Below, one piece after another: positions 40,701-51,400 of a DNA stretch of 64,000 nucleotides. Numbering within the stretch: the first letter of the stretch is position 1; the number at the start of each line of letters is the position of its first letter. The notes under the pieces are model-generated. The model had not been told where the DNA came from. It searched no databases and was given only the letters and a program-made list of their open reading frames with translations. Both the position numbers and the translations under genes were made by a program. Location: assembly GCA_964247055.1 (NCBI GenBank), contig OZ176057.1, positions 1,240,001 to 1,304,000 on the forward strand, in the 5' to 3' direction. Source of the stretch: Paragordius varius (taxonomy: Eukaryota; Nematomorpha).

Positions 40701-41477
40701 ACATTTAAATTGCATTTAAACTTTTTTTTCTTCACAGGCACTACAGCTTTGCCAGAAAAACGATTTAAAGCGCATTCGATCGTATTGTTCAGTAAATCCA
40801 AATTTTTGCGTGAAAATGTTTTTGAACAAAATTTACAATCGACTTCTGCCACTAATATACACGCTCCCGCTCTCAATAACATTAATAAAAACTTTGAGAG
40901 ATGCGATGAATGTGCCAAAAAAACAAATTCCACCAACATTCTTGAATCGTCAAAAAAAGGAAATTCAAGACTATGTAATGAAAATACCGAAATTACTAAT
41001 GTTGAAGGCAACAATAATATAAACGATTTAGTAAAATATGAACCCATCACCCTTCCCATTGTCGTAACTCCTAAAGCGTTTCAAGTAAGTGGTTTTTAAT
41101 CAGATTAAACGCTATAATCTTCAATAATTCTTGGGACTTGTTAAAAGCCCTTACTTACTAATTTAGATATTTTATTATCTTAAAACATAAGACATCTTAT
41201 GAATTTTTTAAAAAGTGAATTATGAAACTAGTTAGTTAATTAATTGATTATTTTTTTAAAAGAATCTTGGTTTAAGGGGCTTAATTTTGCAAATTTTAGT
41301 ATAATCACGTATCGTATTATAACCATTTACATTCGTCCCTAGATTATTTTAGAGTATCTGTACACAGGCGTAAGTCGAGTCTCCAAAGAAAATTATGCCG
41401 AAGTCCAAGTTGCTTGTGAAGCTTTAGTGATTGAAAGTGATTCCCTTACGGATATTTGCAAAAATTTTCAGGAATAA
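37705..41477 (+). CDS. BTB/POZ-domain protein (4 exons)
   Basis: Exons 37705-37852, 38470-38640, 40738-41084 and 41343-41477 join in phase to 266 residues. A BTB fold spans about 89-260: GDLDLII (89-95, first strand), KAHSIVLFSKSKFLREN (117-133, the AHK-VL-S-FF core), LPIVVTPKAFQIILEYLYTG (about 212-231, the EAF..LL.YLYTG block) and NYAEVQVACEALVI (helical end). Residues 134-205 are a polar insert (Asn/Lys/Ser, two CxxC-like cysteines) where most BTB domains have about 20 residues. Residues 1-85 are mostly disordered, with a short helical QYARFLRVLW. No Kelch, zinc-finger or MATH partner was found, so only the BTB is left, perhaps a dimerisation or Cul3 adaptor module. The first ATG is taken as start. 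Confidence 0.85.
39055..39842 (+). repeat. Family D fragment and family F copy in BTB intron 2
   Basis: 39055-39130 holds only the TTTTGGGGTAGTTTTCTATC end of family D. 39262-39842 is a shorter family F copy, starting ATACTAGCGTAAATCTCGTG (with a GCAGCCCGAAG / CTTCGGGG hairpin) and ending AAAGCCAGCATTTTCC..TATAAATATATAGATTAT. ORFs at 39208-39846 lie inside these repeats and are not genes. The remaining intron sequence (38641-39054, 39843-40737) is unremarkable. Confidence 0.6.
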
Positions 41478-42109
41478 TTATATATATATATATAATGAAA
41501 TTATCATTTCAAACTAATTATAGAATTTATGAAATGTTTGTGAAAAGATATTCCAGTATTTAAATTATATATTTTTTTGCATAACATCTTCAATTAAATA
41601 AGTAGCAATATCGTGATAAAGTTATTTTTATGAAAAGACATCGAGTGTTTTTTTTACTTAAACGCAAAAACATGAGAATACCAATTCTAAATTTTAATGA
41701 TTGTGTTACTGGCACAAAAAAAATTTTGGTTAATTGACAAATTTAATTTGGCTAAGAAATATGGGTAAACTAAGAGTTAAATTAAATTTTTTGGACCAAT
41801 CATAGTCTAAATATTGCAATTCTATAGAATATAATAATAATAATAGATGATGGTAAATGACGGATTGATTATTTGTAATTACAGTTGTAAAATCCGTAAT
41901 ATAAGAGTGTTTCTTAGTTATTAAATTATTTTCTATGAAATTCCTAAGTAGCTATACTCTAAATCTAGGGTAACCTAGTGTTGTTTCAGTTTACTTTCAA
42001 ATTTTCAGCTTAGTTTTCATAAATATAAATTTAATTTAATTTAAATTCAAACCAACTGCATTTATACCAAAATTGCAAAGTTGGTTATATATACGAAAAC
42101 GATATTTAA
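41478..42109. other. BTB gene downstream region, no other feature
   Basis: AT-rich non-coding sequence starting with a short (TA)n at 41478-41494. A TTAAATAAG near 41595 is a possible weak poly(A) signal. Nothing else is recognised before the hammerhead. Confidence 0.4.
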
Positions 42110-42196
42110 AAACCCTAAGTAGTCAAATAGTTGTGTCGTACTGATGAGTGCTAACAAGCACGAAACTAGTTTACGATTACTATTGACGAAGGGTTT
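42110..42196 (+). ncRNA. Hammerhead ribozyme, type I
   Basis: Core CTGATGA (42141-42147), stem II GTGC/GCAC (42148-42151 with 42158-42161, loop TAACAA), GAAA (42162-42165), a minimal stem III AC-TA-GT (42165-42170) and H17 = T at 42171, after which cleavage is expected. Stem I closes the structure: GTCGTA (42135-42140) with TACGAT (42172-42177), an internal loop TTGT/TA, GTCAAATAG (42122-42130, one bulged A) with CTATTGAC (42180-42187), a second internal loop, then AACCCT (42111-42116) with AGGGTT (42190-42195). Every catalytic-core base required by the family is present. Two-base-pair stem III loops are known in animal type I hammerheads, which may act as dimers. It lies 633 bp downstream of the BTB stop, same strand, so it may be 3' UTR or intergenic. 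Activity is inferred, not shown. Confidence 0.88.
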
Positions 42197-42551
42197 CACA
42201 TATTGTTTATAATTTCTGTTAATAATTAGCTTTCTATTAATTTTCGATTATCATTATATTACACATTTTACAACTGTTATAATAATAATAATAATAATAG
42301 ATTATATCGATTGTTATTGCAGTCTTATACAGCAATCATTAAATAAATAATAGGTGCTAAAAATGGGATAATATTTTGATAAAAAATTAAAGAAATTTCA
42401 AATTCATGCGTTTGATGCAAAAAAATAATAAAAATGGTATGAAGGATGTGTACATGAATACGGCATTAGATTTATGCACTAAAAGCGACTTGAGATTTAT
42501 AATCCCAATTAAGCTACATTTTAGTTAGGATTAAGAATTTGGCCCCTGTAA

Positions 42552-42856
42552 ATATACCATTTACAATTCAAATTCTCCCTTGAACAATTCAAATTCACCA
42601 TCGAACAATTTAAATTCACCGTTTGTACAATTCAAATTCACCCTAAAAAACAATTAGTGTTTCGATCTAATATAACTTATTACTATTTATGGCATAGTTT
42701 ATTATTTTTTCAGTATTATTATAATTTTGCACAAAATTTTATTTTTTAAAAATATATATTAAAATATAGGTAATTTTTAATTTTAAAAAACACATAATTT
42801 ATTTGAGGGTAAATTTGAATTGTTCGAGGGTGAATTTGAATTGTAATTGATACATA
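42552..42856. mobile_element. Family A fold-back element
   Basis: Starts TATACCATTTACAATTC with three inverted arm units, then the usual core and a right arm of two units ending TTGTAATTGATACATA. It begins 355 bp after the hammerhead. Confidence 0.75.
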
Positions 42857-43549
42857 ATAATCAGTGTTTTCACTACACACATTTATGGTTGAAGCAGGCA
42901 TCATATCTGCAAAATGTATTTTTAAAACAAACGCAAAGTTTACCGTGTGAATTGTGTTATGATAAAATTAAAAATTGGTATTTCGAATTTGATTAAATTT
43001 AATATACGTAGTATATAAATGATAATAACGTGATAAATATATGCTTGTAGATTTTGATCACTAAATTAATTGATGGGTAGTCTAAAGAATTTTACTGGCA
43101 CCTAAACTAGGTCAAAAATATATATGAAGACTAAAACTGTGTATATTTGCTCATGGAAACCGATAAATTTTGAAAATTTATTAAATAAGAATACATAGTT
43201 TTGCCATTTATTATTTATCATATATCGTAGTGTGATTAATATGACTTTTTTGACTGCTATTTAAACGCTTTCCTCGGTTATCAAATTATATAATCCACAA
43301 TCTACCTACTCATATATTAAAGTCGAGCTTGCATATTTTTCTAACATAATCTGATTTAGGCTGATAAGATAAAAAATGGTTATCTACAAATAAAAATGCC
43401 ACTACATACCCTTTGGGGTATTATTGTAATAAAAAGCAATTAAGAGAGTTTTTATTGGGTCAAATTTAAAAATATTAAACATGCAATATTTTAATAAATT
43501 GTTTGTAAAAGTGTGAAAGATCTTAATCTCAGACAATTTTTTATTATTG

Positions 43550-44060
43550 TAGTGGGTTTTATTTATTACTTTAAAACCTTTGAGGTAGTTATCATACCAG
43601 AGCGATTTGAAATTTAAATTAAAAATGTTAAAGATATTAAATTGAACTTATAAATATACTTTTAGTTTTTTAGGCACATTATACATTTTTCCAAAGAGAA
43701 AAGGGATCTTTTCTCAAACTTTTTGCCGCTATTTTCTTTCTATAGATTTATTGATCGCGCTAATGCAACATTGAAATAGACGTATATTATAGTTAGAAAA
43801 TGTAAATAATTATCTTTTAAAAGTTTCAAGCTACACTTTACCAGAAAAAACTAGATATTCAATTTTAATATCAGCTGTTCGTTTTGGTAGTGTTTTGGAA
43901 CTGTCCCAATTTTTGCTAGAAGTCACAAAAATGTAATCTTATTAATTCCAAATACATAAGAAGAATGATAAATAAATTTAAATAAAATAATTTTCAAAAC
44001 TGTAGTTTGTTTACAAAATTAAACTCAGGGATATCAAATTACCCAATATGTAAATTAAGT
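43550..44060 (-). repeat. Family D element, inverted copy
   Basis: Bounded by AAAACCTTTGAGGTAGTTAT and GGATATCAAATTACCC, with TTCTCAAACTTTTTGCCGC and ATCAGCTGTTCGTTTTGGTA inside. 42857-43549 holds nothing recognisable. Confidence 0.6.
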
Positions 44061-44179
44061 CATAAAAATGAAAGTAAGTGTTTAAATTGATAAATCCCAT
44101 GCAAAACTTCTATGTACATCTTTTTTAAACTTAACTACAAATGATGATTAGTTATATTGAGTGTCAAATTTTTTATCAG

Positions 44180-44668
44180 TTCACTTCGATTCAAATTGAA
44201 GTCTCTAAATACCCCAAAAAATATTTAAATTGATATTTTTTAAAAACTACTGAAAGAAACGGTCATTTAAATTTATGCTTTTATCCTAAGGAAAATTATA
44301 TAAATAAATTGAAATATCGAAATATAGGTTATAGAAAAAAGTTCCATATCAAACTACCCATTTTATTGTACAATATTTTTACATATGGTGTTTATTTATT
44401 TTTAAAGCTAAAGTTAAAGCTTCATATTTAAATCACATCTAACATTAATAGCAACGAAAAATGGCTTTTTTTTTAAATTTACCCTATGCACACAATCATG
44501 TCGACTACATTATAATCTTTGAGTTTTACCTTAAAAGTAATATATTTGAATAAATTTTACATAGTAAGTGCAAACCTTTACCATATTTTCCATATTTTTT
44601 ATAGTATTTAATTATAAACAGCCTTGGGGTATCCAACTGCCCCAATTCGAATCAAAGGAATGAAATGA
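44180..44668 (+). mobile_element. Family E terminal-inverted-repeat element
   Basis: Left end CACTTCGATTCAAATTGAAG, right end CTGCCCCAATTCGAATCAAA. The ACTGAAAGAAACGGTC interior landmark is present. It is non-coding. Confidence 0.65.
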
Positions 44669-45490
44669 ATGTTTTTTATCCAAAAATACCCATATATATT
44701 TGTGGTTTTAATTTTTTGAATCAAAAATGTGCGCTGTGACTCCATTTGTTTTGTATCCTTGCATTAAAGGCTAAAATGTTAGTTTTTTTGCAACTATGTT
44801 AAAGTCGATTATAATAATGTCAATGTATTGCATCAGACCTAAACAACAAAAAAGATTCACCATCAAATTAAAGTACTTAAAAAATCTATGTTGGATTAAT
44901 TAAAATTTGCTAGGTCTGATGCATTCTTTTAGGCCCTTTTTAACAAACTTTTGATAGTCATTATTACTTTTATTCAAGCGGATATATGATTTTTATATAT
45001 AATGTTCATTAGATTTTCGTCCGCGATGACGCCTTTAGGGTAATTGATGAAAATTTAATTATTCAACATTGTCCTGTTTTAGATAAAAATCTTATATTAT
45101 TTATATTAAATTTTTATTTAGAATTCGAACAGCTCTAAAACCAAATAATCGGATATTAATTTTAAAAATCATTTAATATAAAGTTTTTTAAAATTTAAAA
45201 TTCTTACCATATCTCATATATTTGCCCGTTGTATCAGCAAAGTAACTAATAAAGTAAAGTTGTTCACGCTTTACTTTTTAAGCATGCGCCTTAAAAAAGT
45301 TCAGATAACATTAATTTTTAGTAAAAGCGTTTTTTTAAAGCTATACACCTATGAAATTAAATGTTATTATATTCTTAACAAAGCATTAAATTAAATTTAT
45401 ATTTTGAAATATCAAACTATGTTGATTTAATTTTTTTATTATAAATATATCAGCAGGTACACTATAAAACGCTTTTCCAATATGTAATAC
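44669..45490. other. RNase Z upstream region, no recognised element
   Basis: AT-rich sequence before the RNase Z start. AGGTCTGATGCAT and ATGCATCAGACCT-type words near 44830 and 44910 form a loose inverted repeat. No TATA box or initiator can be assigned with confidence in this composition. Confidence 0.35.
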
Positions 45491-48400
45491 ATGCTTTTTC
45501 ACCCCAAGCCCTTGCTGAAAACAATAAAATTTTCCAATCAAAATTTTAAAAAATTTATGTCCCATTTATTGGCTGATATGAAGTCATCAGGAATACGGAA
45601 AAAACAAAAATTTTCTGACAATACTTTTGGAAATGTTCCGACCACTGCTTATTTGGAGGTGATTGGATGTGGGGCCAGGGGTTCTCCTAAAAGCGTGCAT
45701 CTCTTTACAAATACTTTAAGGTTAGATATTATTAAAAAAAATTTTTAATTATTTAAACTATTTTTGAAAAATTTTATTTTTTGGAAGGGCATTTTAAAAT
45801 GCGTATTGAATTTTTACCAAATGCCGATGGTGTGACGAATTTAAAAATATTAATGCTATTATGAATATTTAATAGTTAATAAAATATAAAAGCCAATTAT
45901 TTAATAATTTTATTGTTTGAACAATTTGATATCATTTGCGAAATGGAAAATTCAATTTACTTTGGCAAGTCTTTAATTGTTAATTATTATTTAAAAGTGA
46001 TCATTCGAAACTTACTTTTCTGTAAATAAAATTATTTATATAAAATTTATCTAAACATTATTTATAATCTGATTTTAGCAACAAAACTTTTTATGATTAT
46101 TTTGTAAGAATTTTTAAATCTAAATTTAAATAGCACTCAAGTTAAAAATGTGAAATGTTAAGTTATCATTTAAATTATTTTAGATATATGTTCAATGTCG
46201 GTGAAGGTATTCAAAGGTTAGTCACTGAACATAAATGCAAACTTTCCCGGCTCTCTGGTATATACATATTTTATTGCAATTAAACTGTATTTCGATTTTT
46301 ATCTACTTAATATAATGGATTTATTAATAAATTTTTGGGTAGTAACTCAATCATTATATGTAATATAATTACATTTTTCCCAATACTCATGTGCTATTTG
46401 CAGTTTGAGTTTATTAATTAATTGTTTAACATACTATACATTGCAAATGGTAATAACTAATTAATTAAATATTCTTCGATTATTATCTTGTTATTAGTTG
46501 ATTGTAATTTTAGATATATCAATGTAAACCATTTAAAAATTATATGTACTATTTTGCTGGTAATCGAATTTTTTTTAATATTTTATAATGTATTTTATCC
46601 AAAAAATTTAAGGTATATTCATTACACATTCATCATGGGACAACCTTGGTGGCTTACCTGGCATCCTTTTATGTTTACGAGATATAAACATTAAAAAGGT
46701 TACTTTGCATGGCCCACCCAGGGCTGAGAATCTTTTCATCATGACCAAGGGGTTTATGGAAACGCAAGATATAGAAATTGGTAATAAAAGTGAGTTGCGC
46801 AAGAAATTACAGTAGGAGAAATCGACACTAAATGAGTTAATTGGTTCGGCAATGATTATATAATCATTGGTGCACCAAATAACTATGCAATGTCCTTTTC
46901 TCTGAAAGTTTTCTTGTTAATAAAACATTTAAGCGGTAGAAATATTGTATAAATTAAAACTTATTTAATTATAATTTATTTCACATGGAATAGAACATTT
47001 ATATTTCAGATTTTTCATTCTTTTTGTTTAACTTTATAAAAACTTTATAAAATTTGCCACGATAAAATATTTGTTACCATACTAAATTGCGTATTTTTTT
47101 TCGTTTTGCTTAGAAAAATATGATTACCACAAACAGATATACAATGATGGTTGTATTCAAGTAGAGTATGTACCTATATATCCCACCACGGATTTTAATC
47201 AGGAAAACGCTGTTTCATATGGTGATATGAATGGCCAAAATTCGTGTCCTATCCCTCACGATTTAAGCGCCACCACTGATTATTCTGATCATACGTTATC
47301 CTCTTCCACATCTGACTCCCTTGATATAAATGAAAATAACCAAAAATATAAACTCAAAAAACTTGAAAATACGAGAGAAGCTTTAGGGGATATTGAAAGG
47401 AACAAATCCAAAAAGCCTGGAGACAGAGATACAGTTTTAGCTTTTATAGTTAAGGTTTGATATACATTTGACATTTTATATTTGATTGATTAGTTCGAAT
47501 CTTAGACTCTTCATAGACTTAGCTGATTATTAAGTTAAATGTTAAGTTTTAAAATGTTAGTATTATATAGTTTTTAGAGTGAATGAAAATTGTTGAGTTT
47601 GTTTAAAAGAGTTGTTTTAATATAAATTTTATCAATGAAAAAACTGGATTTATTGAACGTTTAATTATTATTATATGGTTTAAAAATGTTGGGATTTGTA
47701 AAATTTTGCGTTTGATGTAAAATTTGTTTAAAAGAAATGGTGTAATAGTTTAAAGGGGTTGGAGTATGACAAATTTTCAGTAATAATAAACTGTTGAATT
47801 TTTTTAGCTGTAAAATGGTCAATATATATATTTACCCTTTTCAATTCAACTTACAGTTAGCAGATAAACCTGGTCAATTAAATTTTCAAAAATGTTTGGA
47901 ATTCAAGGTTCCCCCAAACAGCCCAAAATTGTCACAACTTAAAAATGGACAAGATATAACATTGGATGATGGCACAATAGTAAATAATTAAATTTAAATT
48001 TTATTTTGATATTTGCAAAATTTACATTTAAATATTGAAAAATATTTTTTTTCCTCTAAAATTTACTAAAATTTTAAGTTATTTTTAATTTTATTTTTAT
48101 CTTATTAAAACATTTAAAACATTTACTCGTCAATATTTTTAATACATTGAAATATTTATAAATATCATTATTAATTAAAAACTCAAAATATTTATATATA
48201 GGTTTAAAGAATAAATACTTTGCCGATACCATTTTTATTCGATAAAAAACAATATTTAATTTTAAACTTATTTAACTCTGAAACTATTTTACATTGTTTA
48301 AAGATGAATATAAACTCCTTAAGCCTATGTATGGAGTGTAAATGGTGTTGAAATTGTTTTTTTATACGTAATAAAAAGTTACAATTTGGACCTATTTTAT

Positions 48401-51400
48401 ATTAAACTTATTAACGTGGTTTGAAATTTAAAGAATTTTTTTTATTTTTTTTTTATTTCTCGTAAATTAAAAAAATCATTAAAATATATTTATAAGATGT
48501 TTTAAACTAAAATTTTATTATATTCATTTTTTTACATTTTTTTATTTATTCAATATTTATAATTAATAAAGATATCAAAATATATTTTTGAAAATACTAC
48601 TTAATTCTATTATATATATACTATTCCATTTACTCCTCAAATGTACAATTTTAATACATCCTTGAATAAATTATGTATTTTTAAATATTATGAATTGCTT
48701 ATATTTTTTTATATTTCTTATCAATTAAATTTCATTCAAAATTGAAATAATACTCAATAAATAGCTTATGCTGCCATATAGAAATATTTCATAATATTAA
48801 TGATGATAAGTTATTTTAGGGTGAATATAGTTTTAAGGTGAATCTGAAATATAATTCAAGGGTGAATTTGAGTTGTTAATTTATAAAATTTAAAAAATTA
48901 TATTTACAATTATTATTTTTATTGCATTTTCAAGGTGAAATCTAGCGATGTGTTAGGTAGCACGGAAAAAGGTCAATCCTTTGCAGTTATTGAATGTCCA
49001 CACGTAAAATATCTCAACAATTTAATTCAAAATACTGCATTTGATCCGTATTTCACACAAAATTACAATTTTGATCATGACAAAAGTATTTATTCTTCTT
49101 ATGGTAATATGTATATCATTTGCACTTCAAGAATGTCCTTAAACACTTTAAGTTAATCCTTGAAACTTCAAATTGGGCCTTGAACATTTCAAGTTCATCC
49201 TTGAACATTTCAAGTTGTTTCTTGAACACTTAAAGTTGGTACTTTAACATTTCAAGTTGGTCCTTGAACACTTTAAGTAGATCCTTGAACACTTCAAGAG
49301 TGTCCTTAACACTTCAAGAGTGTTTAACACTTCAAGTTGGTCCTTGAGCATTTTAAGTTAGTCCTGAACACTTCACACTTCAAGTTAATCCTTGAACATT
49401 TCAAGTTGGTTCTTGAACATTTCAAGTTGGTCCTTTAACATTTCAAGTTGGTCCTTTAACATTTCAAGTTGGTCCTTTAACATTTCAAGTTGGTCCTTGA
49501 CCACTTCAGATTAGTCCTTGAACAGTTCAAGTTGATCCTTAAACACTTCAAGAGTGTCCTAAGTTAGTCCTTGAACATTTCATGTTGGTCCTTGAACATT
49601 TTAAGTTGGTCCTTGAACACTTCAAGTTGTTTCTTGAACACTTAAAGTTGGTACTTTAACATTTCAAGTTGGTCCTTGAACACTTTAAGTAGATCCTTGA
49701 ACACTTCAAGAGTGTCCTTAACACTTCAAGAGTGTTTAACACTTCAAGTTGGTCCTTGAGCATTTTAAGTTAGTCCTGAACACTTCACACTTCAAGTTAA
49801 TCCTTGAACATTTCAAGTTGGTTCTTGAACATTTCAAGTTGGTCCTTTAACATTTCAAGTTGGTCCTTTAACATTTCAAGTTGGTCCTTTAACATTTCAA
49901 GTTGGTCCTTGACCACTTCAGATTAGTCCTTGAACAGTTCAAGTTGATCCTTAAACACTTCAAGAGTGTCCTAAGTTAGTCCTTGAACATTTCATGTTGG
50001 TCCTTGAACATTTTAAGTTGGTCCTTGAACACTTCAAGTTGTTTCTTGAACACTTAAAGTTGGTCCTTTAACATTTCAAGTTGGTCCTTTAACATTTCAA
50101 GTTGGTCCTTTAACATTTCAAGTTGGTCCTTGACCACTTCAGATTAGTCCTTGAACAGTTTAAGTTGATCCTTAAACACTTCAAGAGTGTCCTAAGTTAG
50201 TCCTTGAACATTTCATGTTGGTCCTTGAACATTTTAAGTTGGTCCTTGAACACTTCAAGTTGTTTCTTGAACACTTAAAGTTGGTACTTTAACATTTCAA
50301 GTTGGTCCTTGAACACTTTAAGTAGATCCTTGAACACTTCAAGAGTGTCCTTAACACTTCAAGAGTGTTTAACACTTCAAGTTGGTCCTTGAACATTTCA
50401 AGTTGGTCCTTGAACATTTCAAGTTGGTCCTAGAACATTTCAAGTTGGTTCTTGAACATTTCAAGTTGGTCCTTGAACATTTCAAATTATTTCTTGAACA
50501 CTTCAAGTTGGTCCTTTAACCTTTTTGTTATGTTCTTTTATCAATCAAATTGTAAATAATTTATCTATTTTATTGTTTTTAACCTATTTTCTATTACTTA
50601 ACATAAATTTTAAATCGATATCAACTTGAGAAATTGTATATATCTTTATCAATTTCTTAAAATTATTTTGAATATTTATTAAGTCTTTAACACGTAATTA
50701 AAAAATATATAAGACTTGTTGGTATTATTTTTAATTGTTTAAATTGAAAAAAGATTTTTTAGAATTAAAATATTTTAAATGAATAAATATATAATAAATA
50801 AAGAAAATTTGGTTTCAACATAATAAAATAGAAAAATAAATGCAAATATTATAGTTTAATTAAAATTTAAAAATTTTAAGGTCTAACTTGAAATGTTCAA
50901 GGACCAACTTGGAGTGTTAAAGAACACTGTTGAAAAGCCAATGGTATATATAAATCAAGAAAATCCTTTATATTATGGAATTTTTACCTGTATAATTTTA
51001 ATTTTTACTGTAGATATCCTTATAGCTTTTGCGGTCAAAAATATTTTTCCCCCTCTATAAAAAACAAGATTTTTTCTCTATACATCATTAATATTATTTG
51101 TTTAAAAATTATTCTAAAATTAATAAAAAATAATTTTTATATATATATATATATATATTGATAAAATATATAATTTTCAATTTTAAGAGGATTTTTCTAA
51201 TATTTTACTATATATATATAAAATATCTATAAATTAAATTTATGATCAATATCAATTATTTTAAATATCAAATTAAAAATAGAAAGTGAAAAGACCCTAG
51301 CTGCCATAGTACATTTCAGTCCAGAAAATATTGTTAAACTACCTCTATATCAAGATTGGATTGCAAAGTAATAATTAAATATTTTTTTTCTTTTTTTTGA

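Noticed and set aside
49125-50520. CRISPR-like regular array
   Set aside because: Units are contiguous 21-bp tandem repeats without unique spacers, in a eukaryotic intron.
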